A DNA stretch of 56,480 nucleotides from Bacteroidales bacterium UBA755 (lineage in GTDB: Bacteria > Bacteroidota > Bacteroidia > Bacteroidales > UBA932): positions 1-56,480 of the forward strand of contig DBKH01000093.1 in assembly GCA_002297815.1 (NCBI GenBank), in the 5' to 3' direction. Within the stretch, counting starts at the first letter, position 1, and each line of letters opens with the position of its first letter. This document shows, in pieces, positions 24,808 to 34,600 of the stretch. Below the pieces are notes generated by a model. The model saw only the letters and a program-made list of their open reading frames with translations, ran no database searches and was not told the origin of the DNA. Made by a program: the position numbers and the translations under genes.

Positions 24808-24835
24808 CAAATGTACAAAATATTGCGTAAATTTG
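24808..24835. promoter_or_regulatory. Divergent -7 boxes for dnaX (+) and the exported protein gene (-)
   Basis: TAAATTTG at 24828-24835 (plus strand) fits the -7 box for dnaX. TACATTTG read on the minus strand (24815-24808) fits that of the divergent gene. The boxes are only 12 bases apart, so the two polymerases would compete. No clear -33 element was found for either. Confidence 0.5.
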
Positions 24836-24882
24836 CCTTACAAAACTTGGTGCGGACAACCATTCCCTAAGATTTGTGCGTT

Positions 24883-26709
24883 ATGTCAGACTACATAGTA
24901 TCGGCAAGAAAATACCGTCCAGACTCTTTTGAGACACTGATTGGGCAGGACAACATCGCTCAGACCTTGAAGAACTCCATCATTAGGGGGAAGCTGGCGC
25001 ATGCTTACCTGTTCTGCGGGCCTCGTGGAGTTGGAAAGACAACCACGGCTAGAATATTCGCAAAAGCGATCAACTGCTCCAATCCTTCTCCGGACATGGA
25101 GCCATGCGGTGAATGTGAATCGTGTCGCTCTTTTCAGGAGGGACGTTCCTATTGCATCCATGAATTGGACGCTGCGTCTAATAATGGTGTGGATGACATC
25201 AAGAACTTGATGGATCAAGTACAGATTCCGCCTCAGGTAGGGAAGTACAGCGTGTACATCATTGATGAGGTCCACATGCTTTCCACAGCTGCGTTTAACG
25301 CTTTCCTTAAAACTCTGGAGGAACCACCGGCACATGCGATATTCATTCTTGCAACTACGGAAAAGCATAAGATTCTGCCAACGATTCTTTCCCGTTGCCA
25401 GACCTATGATTTCAACAGAATCTCAGTCCCAGACATTGTCAGTAACCTAAAGATGATAGCGGGGAAGGAGGGAGTGAATATAGACGATGAGTCTCTGCAC
25501 CTGATAGCGCAGAAGGCTGATGGGGCGATGCGAGATGCATTGACTATTTTTGACCAGACCGTAGCTTTTTGTGGAACGGATGTGAAGTATGAGGAGGTTT
25601 TAAAGAACCTCAATGTGCTTGACTATGACTATAGTTTCTGCCTAGTTGATGCTTTTTTGGCCGGGGACTACGGTACAGCTCTATTGAAATTTGACGAGAT
25701 TCTGTCAAAAGGGTTCAATGCTCTTCATTTCTGTGCTGCCCTCAGTTCTCATTTCAGGGATTTGATGGTGACGAAGAACGGTGGGCTTGATGCTTTGTTA
25801 GAACTGCCGGATTCGTTGAAGAAAAGGTACGTTGAACAGGCTTCGCGTTGTTCTCTGAAATTCTTGTTCGAAGCCTTGAATGTCACCACAGCTTGCGAGG
25901 CGGGGTACAAGTTGGCTGTCAACCCTAGGCTACACATTGAGTTTGCTTTGATGAAGCTTAGCTTCTTGATGAAGGCTCCGGATGCTTCTCGGCCAGTAGT
26001 TGAGACTGCGAAGATTTCTGCGGATGCCGAGAGGAAATCGGAAACGTCCGGAGTTGTCACTGAGACTGCTGCAACGGTCACTGAGCCTGTCGAAGTGGCC
26101 AAAGTCATAGGTGCAGATGTCTTGCCTAAAGTCGCTTCGACAGGCTCAGCGACCGATGTTGGAAGCGAATCGAACGAAATCGAAAGTTCTGGCACATCGG
26201 CCGTTGTGGGTGAGAATCCCGCTCCGAGGGCGAGAAGAAAGCCGGTGAAGACTGGTGCCTCTTTGTCGCTCAATTCGATAATCGAGGAAGAAGAGAATAA
26301 GAAGGTCGTTAAGGAAACAGCGCCTGTCGCGGATGTGATGCCAGAAGACAGTGTCGTTTTGGAGGCTTGGAAAACCATACCGGCTGAGAATGCTTCAAGC
26401 CCACGCCTTGCCAACACCCTACAGAACGCTGAGATCAGCATAGAGGCTAAGGATGGCTATAAGGAATTGACATTCAAGGTTAGCAACGCTTCCCAAGAGA
26501 AATGGATCCGGGAAAACCGTCTGATGATTCTGGAAGGGAACTTGCAGAAAAAGGTTGGATCTTCAAGGATCAGGTTGGAAGTCTCGGTTGTTCCGACCGA
26601 GGAGAAAGAGGTGCAGCCTTACACGGATCAAGAGAAGGCTACAGCCCTGATGGGACAGAACGGTGAGGTCCAAAATCTGATCAAGGATTTTGGGCTTGAG
26701 ACAAAATAA
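24883..26709 (+). CDS. dnaX: DNA polymerase III subunits gamma and tau
   Basis: DnaX is the clamp-loader ATPase. The 608-residue protein has MSDYIVSARKYRPDSFETLI at its N-terminus, the P-loop GPRGVGKTTTAR near residue 46, zinc-binding cysteines (CSNPSPDMEPCGECESC), Walker B IIDEVHML and the sensor/arginine-finger segment LSRCQ. The three AAA+ clamp-loader domains end near residue 370. A long low-complexity linker follows, then a Bacteroidota-type C-terminal domain (about 490-600). The linker holds two REP-like DNA units in inverted order that are read as VTEPVEVAK and VASTGSATD. I chose ATG 24883 over the TTG at 24874. Confidence 0.96.
   Translation: MSDYIVSARKYRPDSFETLIGQDNIAQTLKNSIIRGKLAHAYLFCGPRGVGKTTTARIFAKAINCSNPSPDMEPCGECESCRSFQEGRSYCIHELDAASNNGVDDIKNLMDQVQIPPQVGKYSVYIIDEVHMLSTAAFNAFLKTLEEPPAHAIFILATTEKHKILPTILSRCQTYDFNRISVPDIVSNLKMIAGKEGVNIDDESLHLIAQKADGAMRDALTIFDQTVAFCGTDVKYEEVLKNLNVLDYDYSFCLVDAFLAGDYGTALLKFDEILSKGFNALHFCAALSSHFRDLMVTKNGGLDALLELPDSLKKRYVEQASRCSLKFLFEALNVTTACEAGYKLAVNPRLHIEFALMKLSFLMKAPDASRPVVETAKISADAERKSETSGVVTETAATVTEPVEVAKVIGADVLPKVASTGSATDVGSESNEIESSGTSAVVGENPAPRARRKPVKTGASLSLNSIIEEEENKKVVKETAPVADVMPEDSVVLEAWKTIPAENASSPRLANTLQNAEISIEAKDGYKELTFKVSNASQEKWIRENRLMILEGNLQKKVGSSRIRLEVSVVPTEEKEVQPYTDQEKATALMGQNGEVQNLIKDFGLETK
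26076..26154 (+). repeat. Inverted pair of REP-like units inside dnaX
   Basis: GGTCACTGAGCCTGTCGAAG (26076-26095, continuing GTGGCC) and its reverse-complement partner GCTTCGACAGGCTCAGCGAC (26134-26153) face each other across about 31 bases. Both are in frame in the linker between the clamp-loader core and the C-terminal domain. Confidence 0.9.
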
Positions 26710-26732
26710 TAATTTTATACACAGCGATTAAG

Positions 26733-27554
26733 ATGAAACTTCATTGCGAGAATCTTGTTAAGAAATATGGCATCAGGACCGTCGTCAAAGGCGTTTCCAT
26801 GGAGATCAACCAAGGAGAAATCGTAGGATTCCTTGGGCCGAACGGAGCTGGAAAGACCACGAGTTTCTACATGATTACTGGGCAGATTGTGCCGAATGGT
26901 GGTCGTGTTTTCCTTGATGATGAAGACATCACTGAACTCCCTATGTACAAGAGAGCTCAGAAAGGAATCGGCTATCTGCCACAGGAGGCTTCGGTGTTCC
27001 GTAAGATGTCCGTGGAGGACAACATCATGTCGGTGATGGAGATGTCGGACATGCCTAAGGCGGAGCGGCAGGAAAGGCTTGAGGATCTGATTAACGAGTT
27101 CAATCTTTCTAAGGTCCGCAAAAGTCTTGGCATTCAGCTTTCCGGAGGGGAGAGGCGTCGCTGCGAAATCGCTCGTGCCCTAGCCATCGACCCGAAGTTC
27201 ATCTTGTTGGACGAGCCATTCGCTGGGGTGGATCCGATTGCTGTTGAGGACATTCAGTTCATCATCGCTAAACTTAAGTACAAGGACATCGGTGTCATCA
27301 TCACTGACCACAATGTGGGTGAGACCTTGGCAATCACTGACCGCGCGTACCTGCTCTACGAGGGCACGATCCTCCAGCAGGGCACTCCGGAGTCCCTTGC
27401 AGCTGACGAGGATGTCCGCACCAAATACCTCGGTTCCGGCTTCGTCCTGAAGAAATCCGTCTCCGTGGAGCGCGCCAAAGCCGAACACGCCGCTCTTGAG
27501 GCTGCCCGTGCCGTCAAAGCCGCTGCTTCTTCGGAATCTGCTGCCACCATCTAA
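26733..27554 (+). CDS. lptB: Lipopolysaccharide-transport ABC ATPase LptB
   Basis: LptB powers extraction of lipopolysaccharide from the inner membrane with LptFG. The 273-residue protein has Walker A GPNGAGKTTSFYMITG, the Q-loop in IGYLPQEASVFRKMSVEDNI (typical of LptB), the signature LSGGERRRCEIARALAIDP, Walker B FILLDEPFAGVDP and the switch His in VIITDHNVGETL. A C-terminal extension of about 30 residues after KYLGSGFVLKK is rich in Ala and Glu (AEHAALEAARAVKAAASS). It lies 23 bases after dnaX, so the two genes are probably cotranscribed although functionally unrelated. Confidence 0.95.
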   Translation: MKLHCENLVKKYGIRTVVKGVSMEINQGEIVGFLGPNGAGKTTSFYMITGQIVPNGGRVFLDDEDITELPMYKRAQKGIGYLPQEASVFRKMSVEDNIMSVMEMSDMPKAERQERLEDLINEFNLSKVRKSLGIQLSGGERRRCEIARALAIDPKFILLDEPFAGVDPIAVEDIQFIIAKLKYKDIGVIITDHNVGETLAITDRAYLLYEGTILQQGTPESLAADEDVRTKYLGSGFVLKKSVSVERAKAEHAALEAARAVKAAASSESAATI

Positions 27555-27592
27555 AATTGGTGAAGTGTAATCTCTTGAAAGTTAGGAATATA

Positions 27593-27641
27593 ACGAATTG
27601 CCTTCGGTCATCATTTACTGAAGATGGATAGGCAATCGTTT
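27593..27641 (+). terminator. Long imperfect hairpin after lptB
   Basis: AACGAATTGCC and GGCAATCGTT form the base of a long imperfect stem that starts 39 bases after the lptB stop. The T-run is weak, so termination is probable but not certain. Confidence 0.5.
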
Positions 27642-27654
27642 GATTATAAATAAT

Positions 27655-27693
27655 TTACCCGCCACTCTCTCATTATCAAGAGGTGGCGGGTAA
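27655..27693. terminator. Terminator between lptB and cysS (convergent)
   Basis: TTACCCGCCAC (27655-27665) pairs with GTGGCGGGTAA (27683-27693). On the minus strand it lies 5 bases after the cysS stop, so it most likely terminates cysS; it could also back up the lptB hairpin. Confidence 0.7.
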
Positions 27694-27697
27694 CTAT

Positions 27698-29341
27698 TTA
27701 TTGAATCGTCCATTCGGCCCCGTCCTTGGTGTCTTTGACAGTGATGCCGAGGGTTTTGAGGTGGTCTCGGATGGCATCGCTAGCCGCCCAATCCTTTGCG
27801 GCCTTGGCCTTCGCACGCTCCTCCAGCACCATATTCATGAGACCTGAGACAATCTCCTGCCCTTTGCCCGATTCCGCTGCAGCCTCGTCCTTGAGACCGA
27901 GAACTCCGAACACGATGTCATCGAAAATCTGAAGCAGAGTCTCCAGATCACCCTTGCTTAATGCTCCCTGAACCTGCCCGTTCGGTCCCTGAGCTTGTCG
28001 AAGGGCCGTTGTACGTTGCGCTTCGACAGGCTCAGCGACCGCATGTCCAGCCTTGGCCAAGTTGATCAGCCGCACCGCATCGAAGATGTGAGACAACGCG
28101 ATAGGCGTGTTGAGGTCGTCGCAAAGCGCCTCATAGACAGCATTGAATATTCCTTTGACCTCCTCAGAAGTGGCAGGGCATGTGTCTGGTGCCTGAGCAG
28201 TGATGAACTCTCCATACTGCATCGCATCCACCGGATCGCCTTCCGTTCCTTTCCTGGTGTCGGTGATCCCGGCAGCAGATGCCAAAGTACGAAGATCCTT
28301 TGCGGCCTGCATCACCCTCTTCAGCCCCTTCTCTGCGGCCTGCAACGCCTCGTTGCTGAAATCCAACGTGCTTCGGTAGTGCGCCTGAAGGATGAAGAAT
28401 CTAACCGTCATCGGGGAATATGCCTGGGCAAGTTTCTCGTGCTGTCCGCTGAAGAGTTGAGGCAGGGTGATGAAGTTGCCCAGGGACTTGCCCATCTTCT
28501 GGCCGTTGATCGTGATCATGTTGTTGTGCACCCAGTAGTGAACGCCTTGGGTGTGGCGGCTGGCCACATTCTGAGCGATCTCGCACTCGTGGTGAGGGAA
28601 CATCAGATCCATTCCGCCGCCGTGGATGTCGAACTCGTTGCCGAGGTATTTCTCGCCCATCACGGAGCACTCCAGATGCCATCCAGGGAATCCCTCGCTC
28701 CAAGGGCTCGGCCAGTGCATGATGTGCTCAGGCTCAGCCTTTTTCCAGAGTGCAAAGTCGTACGGAGCCTTCTTGTCGCTCTGTCCGTCCAGTTCTCTGG
28801 TGCCCTCGCGTGTGTCGTCAAGGGTGCGTCCTGAGAGGACACCATAGTGGTAGTCCTTGTTGTATTTCTCGACATCGAAATAGACTGATCCGTTGGAAAC
28901 ATAGGCATAGCCCGCGTCAAGGATCTTCTTGATGGTCTCGATCTGCTCGATGATGTGTCCCGATGCCCTCGGCTCGATCGAAGGAGGCGCCACGTTCAGC
29001 TGACGCATCGCCTCGTGGTAACGGAACGTGTAGGTCTGCACAACCTCCATCGGCTCAAGCTGCTCCAGCCTGGCCTTCTTGGAAATCTTGTCCTCGCCAT
29101 CGTCAGCGTCGTGCTCAAGGTGTCCCACATCGGTGATGTTGCGCACATAGCGCACCTTGTAGCCCAGATGCCTGAGCAGTTTGAAAAGCACATCGTAAGT
29201 CACTCCCGGACGGGCGTGACCAAGATGGGCCTCTCCATAGACTGTCGGCCCGCAGACGTACATTCCCACGTGTCCAGGTTGTATCGGCTTGAAAAGCTCT
29301 TTATTGCGTGTAAGAGTATTTGTCAGAAATAAAGGTCTCAT
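27698..29341 (-). CDS. cysS: Cysteine--tRNA ligase
   Basis: This class I synthetase charges tRNA-Cys. The 547-residue protein has the zinc Cys in VCGPTVYGEAHLGHARPG, where HLGH is the HIGH motif, further zinc ligands in ECSVMGEKYLG and FPHHECEIA, and the KMSKS motif as GQKMGKSLGNF. The C-terminal helical region contains an unusual insert, AVAEPVEAQRTTALRQAQGP, which is the translation of two inverted REP-like units. This makes it longer than E. coli CysS (461) along with other insertions. It is the last gene of its row, followed by a terminator. Confidence 0.97.
   Translation of the reverse strand: MRPLFLTNTLTRNKELFKPIQPGHVGMYVCGPTVYGEAHLGHARPGVTYDVLFKLLRHLGYKVRYVRNITDVGHLEHDADDGEDKISKKARLEQLEPMEVVQTYTFRYHEAMRQLNVAPPSIEPRASGHIIEQIETIKKILDAGYAYVSNGSVYFDVEKYNKDYHYGVLSGRTLDDTREGTRELDGQSDKKAPYDFALWKKAEPEHIMHWPSPWSEGFPGWHLECSVMGEKYLGNEFDIHGGGMDLMFPHHECEIAQNVASRHTQGVHYWVHNNMITINGQKMGKSLGNFITLPQLFSGQHEKLAQAYSPMTVRFFILQAHYRSTLDFSNEALQAAEKGLKRVMQAAKDLRTLASAAGITDTRKGTEGDPVDAMQYGEFITAQAPDTCPATSEEVKGIFNAVYEALCDDLNTPIALSHIFDAVRLINLAKAGHAVAEPVEAQRTTALRQAQGPNGQVQGALSKGDLETLLQIFDDIVFGVLGLKDEAAAESGKGQEIVSGLMNMVLEERAKAKAAKDWAASDAIRDHLKTLGITVKDTKDGAEWTIQ
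27984..28040. repeat. Inverted pair of REP-like units inside cysS
   Basis: GGTCCCTGAGCTTGTCGAAG (27984-28003) and CTTCGACAGGCTCAGCGACC (28021-28040) face each other. In cysS they are read on the minus strand as AVAEPVEA and ALRQAQGP, an insert in the C-terminal helical domain. Confidence 0.9.
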
Positions 29342-29371
29342 ATTCAGTAATGTGTTTTTCTTTTAGTCGGA

Positions 29372-30508
29372 TTATTTTGCGAATCTTCCGTAAATGTCGA
29401 AAGCGACGCCAAGGTTGACACTCCATGCGCTGCAAGGGGACTCATAGCCGGTTCTTGCCGCATAGAGCCTGAAGCGGACACCTGTCTCTCCGTAGTCCCT
29501 TCCGAAGAATGAGTTTGTGTTGTTGCTGTAGTACCTGCGGATCTTCCAGTCCCACTGCACGCCTCCGCAGAACCGCAGCCCTGACAGATTCTCGCTTCTG
29601 ACATCATCGCCAAGGTAGTCGTAGCCTCTGCAGATCATTCCCGCTCCTATTCCCACGAAAGGGATAAGGTTGAAGTGGTTCTTGTCAACCAGGGCGTAGC
29701 CGGCAGTCAGGTTGATGTTCCATCCGCTTGTCCTTTCGCCGGATTTCCAGTCGTGTTTTCCTTCCGGATAAGGCACGTCTCTTTTCAGTCTTCCATAACC
29801 GCCCATTGTCATGTCGATGCCGAATCTTGCCCTGGAGACAGAAACCTCGCATCCCAATGACATTCCATTAAGGGATTTAAGATAGTCGGTGATCTCACCG
29901 GTGTAGAACTCCCCTCCATAGCCGATGTAATAGCCGAATCCGACCCTTCTCAGGCGTATTTCCGGCACTGTGTCCTTAGGGGCGTATTCATCCAGGGCCT
30001 TCTCAACATTTGATCTGTACCTGTTGACGACGGACGTGTCCCTGCCGTTCTGCGAAACAGCCTTGAATTCCTTCAGGGAGTTGTCACATAGGTTCATATA
30101 GTAGTCAAGAAGGACGTTGTAGTTGCCGTTTGAGGAGGTGTCCAACTCGCTTTGGAATTTTCTGCGGGTCAGCTCAACGATGTCGAAGCAGACCTGCTGG
30201 AAGCCGATGGTCTGATCGGGGGCAGAGCTCGAGTTGACCCACGAGTTGACCCTGTCCATATAAGCCTCAGTGGTTATCTTGCGATAGACAAGGTTGCCGT
30301 ACTTTTTCTTTTCAGGGTTGCCTTTGATTCCGTAATATAGCCAAGAAGCATCTTTTTCGTCAGGTCCAAGTACTTCTCTTATCCTGAAATCTTTTGATGT
30401 CAGTGGGCCGTCGTCCCATTTTCGGATGCTGGACTGGTAGTCCTGCGCCTTGGCGGAAAGCGCGGAGGCCGCAAGGACGCATAAAAATGAAAAATAAATT
30501 CTGGTCAT
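29372..30508 (-). CDS. Exported protein with degenerate DUF922-like domain and C-terminal outer-membrane barrel
   Basis: The protein has about 378 residues. A signal peptide (MTRIYFSFLCVLAASALSAK) leads to a domain of about 150 residues that starts PLTSKDFRIREV and contains MDRVNSWVNSS and FQQVCFDIVELTRRKF. This pattern resembles DUF922, a family with HEQxHFDI zinc residues, but the His positions are replaced here (FQQ..CFDI), so peptidase activity is doubtful. From about residue 195 the sequence becomes repetitive amphipathic strands ending VNLGVAFDIYGRFAK, as in outer-membrane barrels. ATG 30532 would add eight residues before the signal peptide. The gene lies 30 bases upstream of cysS. Confidence 0.65.
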   Translation of the reverse strand: MTRIYFSFLCVLAASALSAKAQDYQSSIRKWDDGPLTSKDFRIREVLGPDEKDASWLYYGIKGNPEKKKYGNLVYRKITTEAYMDRVNSWVNSSSAPDQTIGFQQVCFDIVELTRRKFQSELDTSSNGNYNVLLDYYMNLCDNSLKEFKAVSQNGRDTSVVNRYRSNVEKALDEYAPKDTVPEIRLRRVGFGYYIGYGGEFYTGEITDYLKSLNGMSLGCEVSVSRARFGIDMTMGGYGRLKRDVPYPEGKHDWKSGERTSGWNINLTAGYALVDKNHFNLIPFVGIGAGMICRGYDYLGDDVRSENLSGLRFCGGVQWDWKIRRYYSNNTNSFFGRDYGETGVRFRLYAARTGYESPCSAWSVNLGVAFDIYGRFAK

Positions 30509-30642
30509 ATTGCCGGTTTTGTCGTCGTTCATTTCTTATGAATGCCTGATCGGATTGTAAATATACTGATTATTGCAGAATATCTCCGAAATTTTCAGAT
30601 GAATTTCACTGGATATTCATCTGAATTACAGCCTTTACATAA

Positions 30643-31359
30643 TCAAGACTTCCTGCCGGTCAGCCTCTCGAACACGGTCTTGTAGGCGTCACCGACGTGG
30701 CCGTAGTCCTTGCGGAAGCGGTCCTTGTCGAGGCGGTCACCTGTGGCGATGTCCCAGAAACGGGCACTGTCCGGGGTGATGTCATCACTCATCACGAGCC
30801 GTCCGTCCGACAGATGCCCGAATTCTATCTTGAAGTCCACCAGCGTGATGCCTATCTCCTTGAACACCGGAGTCAGGATGCGGTTGACCTGCTTTGTCAA
30901 TGAATATATCCGCTCAAGCTCTTCCTTGCTCACGAGACCGAGGGCCACGGCGTGGTAGTCGTTGATGATCGGGTCGCAGAGGATGTCTGACTTGTAGCAG
31001 AGGTCGTAGACCGGTTCCTTCGGCACGATTCCTTCCTCCAGTCCCAGCCTTTGGGCCATCGACCCCGCGATCACATTCCGCACGATAACCTCCATCGGAA
31101 TCACCTTCGATTTCCAGCAAAGCTGCTCTGTGTCAGAGATCTGCTCGATGAAATGCGTTGGCACTCCGCCTTTCTGCAACAGTCTGGAGATCTCGCACGA
31201 AATCCCGTTGCAGTACAGCCCCTTGTCCTTGATCACCGCCTTCTTGATCTTGTTGAAAGCCGTGATGTCATCAGTGAAGTGAATAATCACCTTCTCCGGG
31301 TCGTCCGTCTCGAAGATCTTGATGGACACCCCATCGTGTATAATATTCCTCTTTTCCAT
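30643..31359 (-). CDS. purC: Phosphoribosylaminoimidazole-succinocarboxamide synthase
   Basis: PurC joins CAIR and aspartate using ATP in purine synthesis. The protein has about 238 residues, the bacterial norm, from ATG 31359 (MEKRNIIHDGVSIKIFETDD). The family signatures are present: IIHFTDDITAFN, VRNVIAGSMAQRLGLEEG with the conserved Ser/Arg region, LVDFKIEFGH and MSDDITPDSARFWD. The in-frame extension to 31488 runs through hairpin repeats and was rejected as coding. purL lies 275 bases upstream, with the repeat-rich stretch 31401-31619 between them. Confidence 0.96.
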   Translation of the reverse strand: MEKRNIIHDGVSIKIFETDDPEKVIIHFTDDITAFNKIKKAVIKDKGLYCNGISCEISRLLQKGGVPTHFIEQISDTEQLCWKSKVIPMEVIVRNVIAGSMAQRLGLEEGIVPKEPVYDLCYKSDILCDPIINDYHAVALGLVSKEELERIYSLTKQVNRILTPVFKEIGITLVDFKIEFGHLSDGRLVMSDDITPDSARFWDIATGDRLDKDRFRKDYGHVGDAYKTVFERLTGRKS

Positions 31360-31400
31360 TGTAGTGTTTTTCACTATGTCTTTCAGTTGTGGCCGTGGTC

Positions 31401-31619
31401 GCTGAATATGACTTTGGCGACCGACGCTTCGCGCCCTATCCGGGTAAAGGGTCGCCAAAGTCATACTCAGCAACCGCTCTTCGTGCACTAATTGTCACTT
31501 CGACAGGTTCATTGACCGGTTGTTGCCCCTGCCTTGGCGGTAAAGCACCACCGCTGCGACCATTCACCCGGACAGGGCGCGAAGCGTAGGGAGCGGTGGT
31601 GGAGCTTTACCGTCAAGGC
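31401..31619 (+). repeat. Two large hairpins sharing an inverted loop core, with a REP-like unit between
   Basis: Hairpin A has 22-base arms at 31401-31422 and 31450-31471 (one mismatch); its stem includes ATGACTTTGGCGACC. Hairpin B has arms at 31531-31555 and 31592-31619 (two extra bases and one wobble); its stem includes GGTAAAGCACCACCGCT. The loops carry the same core, ACGCTTCGCGCCCT plus CCGGGT, in opposite orientation. A degenerate REP-like unit (CACTTCGACAGGTTCATTGA) lies at 31496-31519. The region fills the gap between purL and purC. Confidence 0.8.
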
Positions 31620-31633
31620 CTTGACCAGTAATA

Positions 31634-34600
31634 TTATCCGATAAAATACCTGACAGCATTCTCGAACAGCGGCTGCTCAAGGTCGGCCTCGATGTTCTTC
31701 AACAGATTCCTCTCGTACCTCTCGCTGTGACCCATCTTGCCAAGGATCTGGCCGTTGCGGCTGATGATGCCCTCGATGGCGTAGTAAGACCCGTTGGGAT
31801 TGTAAGGCGACTCCATCGTAGGCTCGTCCGTCAGCGGATCAACGTACTGGAACGCCACCTGGCCGTTGGCGAACAACTCGCGGGCCAACTCCTCGCTCAC
31901 CACAAACTTGCCCTCACCGTGGCTGACCGGGATCGCATATTCATCTCCGATAGTCATTCCCTTGAGCCAAGGAGAGTTGGCCGTTGCGACGCGGGTCGTC
32001 ACCATCTGCGAGATGTGCCTGTTGATGTCATTGCGGAACAGGGTAGGAGAGTCCTTTGTCATCTTGCCGAGCTCCCCGTAAGGCAGCAGCCCCGACTTCA
32101 CAAGCGCCTGGAATCCGTTGCATATTCCCAAAATCAGACCGCCACGTGAAAGCAGCCCCTCGATAGCCTCTGCGATGTCCTTGTTGTTCAGCACGTTCGC
32201 GATGAACTTGCCGCTTCCGTCCGGTTCGTCACCGGCCGAGAAACCACCGCTGAGCATAAGGATCTGGCAATTGTCGATGTTCTCCTTCATCTCGGTGATC
32301 GACTCGAACACATCCTTGTCCGAAAGGTTGCGGAACACGGATGTACGGATCTCGGCCCCCGCCTTGCGGAACGCTTTGGCCGAATCATAGTCGCAGTTCG
32401 TGCCAGGGAAGACAGGAAGGTAAGCGACCACCTTGTCAACCTTCGGCCCTTTATATTCAAGATCAGCCTTCTTGGCCTTGAACGGCTTCACGCCTTCCAT
32501 TCCCTTCGGCATAAGTCTCTTGAAATCAGGCTTGCTCACCGCAGGGTAAACTTTCTCGAAGAGCGACGCGTTGAAATCCATCAACTCGAAGATGGACAGT
32601 TTCGTTCCGTTGACGCGGACATTGCCGTCCTCTCCGGAAGTGACGGAGCCGATCTCAATGGCGTTTTCGAAGTCAAGCGCGCTCCCGTCGGTCTCCACCA
32701 CAATCGAACCGTAGTTCAGATTGAACAGGTCGTCCTCCGAAAGGTTCACGTCGAAGCCGAAAGCGTTGCCGAAGCTCATCTTGCAGAGCGCCTCCGCGAC
32801 TCCACCGAATCCAACGGCCCAACCGGCCACGATCGTACCCTCGCTGATCTGTTCTTGAATGTAATTCCAGTTTCTCTTGAGCTGCTCTGTGTCGGGCATC
32901 CTGTTCGCGAGCGGCGTGTGCTTCACAAGATAGAGTCGGTCTCCCTCCCATTTGAGTTCCGGAGAGATCACATTGTCGGCCTTTACCGTTGTGATGCCGA
33001 ACGCGATGAGGGTCGGAGGAACGTGGATTGTCTTACCGTCCTCTGTCTCGAATGATCCGCTCATGGAGTCCTTGCCACCGATTGAGGCAAGTCCGAGTTC
33101 TTTCTGCATCTTCAGCGCTCCGAGCAGGGCAGCGGTTGGCTTGCCCCACACCTTAGGGTCGGCGGTCATCCTTTCAAAATATTCCTGACAGGAGAATCTC
33201 ATTGTCTCCCAATGCCCTCCGGCAGCCACAACCTTGCTGCAAGCCTCTATGAATGAATATGCCGCACCGTGGTAAGGACTCCATTCGCAAAGGTCCGGAT
33301 TGAATCCGAATGCCATCATGCTGGCGGTGTCGGTGTAGCCGTCCACCGGAAGTTTCTGGACAGAGACCTGAGTCTCCGTTGTCTGGAGTTCGCCTCCGAA
33401 CGGCATTAGCACGGTCGAGCGTCCGATGGTCGAGTCGAACATTTCTATAAGTCCTTTCTGGCAGGTTACGTTCGGATCTTGCAGGTTGGCGAACATTCTC
33501 TCTTTCAGATTCTTGCCCGGCACATCGCGGAAGAACGGATCCCTGTCCTCGACCGCTCCGATCGTGGCCTTTGAATAGTGCTTCGCTCCAGCGCTGTCGA
33601 TGAACGCGCGGCTCAGGTCCACAACCACCTTGTCACCATAAAACATCCTCATCCTAGCTGTGTCGGTAACCTCGGCAACGTGCGTCACCTCGATGTTCTC
33701 ACTGTGGCAGAGTCTCTTGAACTCTTCCTCGTCCTTCGCCTCCACAACAACGGCCATGCGCTCCTGTGACTCGCTGATGGCCAGCTCCGTGGAGTTCATT
33801 CCGCTGTATTTGACCGGAACGCGGTCGAGGTAGATGTCCAGCCCATCGGCAAGCTCACCGATGGCGACACTCACTCCGCCGGCTCCGAAGTCGTTCGATT
33901 TCTTTATCAGTTTTGTGACCTCCGGCCTTCTGAAAAGTCTCTCCAATTTTCTCTCCTCTGGAGCGTTACCTTTCTGCACCTCGCTTCCGCAAGTCTCAAG
34001 GGACTCCTCAGTGTGTTCTTTGGACGAGCCGGTCGCTCCTCCGATTCCGTCACGACCGGTACGGCCTCCGATCATCAGCACCACGTCTCCGGCCTTAGGG
34101 CTTTCCCTTCTGACATTCTCTGCCTTTACCGCTCCGACCACGGCACCGACCTCCATTCTCTTGGCGGTGTAGCCCTCGTGGTAGATCTCGCGCACATGGG
34201 TTGTCGCCAGACCGATCTGGTTGCCGTAGGATGAATATCCATGCGCCGCCTTCCTGGTGATGATCTTCTGCGGAAGTTTGCCCGGAAGCGTCTCGCTGAC
34301 AGGCTTGTAGATGTCTCCGGCTCCTGTGACACGCATCGCCTGATAGACGTAGGAACGGCCTGAAAGCGGATCCCTGATGGCTCCTCCAAGGCAGGTGGCA
34401 GCTCCTCCGAACGGCTCGATCTCCGTAGGGTGGTTGTGCGTCTCGTTTTTGAACATCAGCAGCCATCTCTCTGTCTCTCCGTCGACATCCACGTCAATGA
34501 ATATGCTGCACGCGTTGTTCTCCTCGCTGACCTCCAAGTCATCCAGCAGTCCGTGCTTCCTGAGATATTTCGCTCCGATCGTGGCCATGTCCATCAAGTT

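Noticed and set aside
31360..31488. Longer N-terminus of PurC
   Set aside because: The extra 43 residues come from translated hairpin repeats, are unlike other PurC proteins, and precede the normal MEKRN start.
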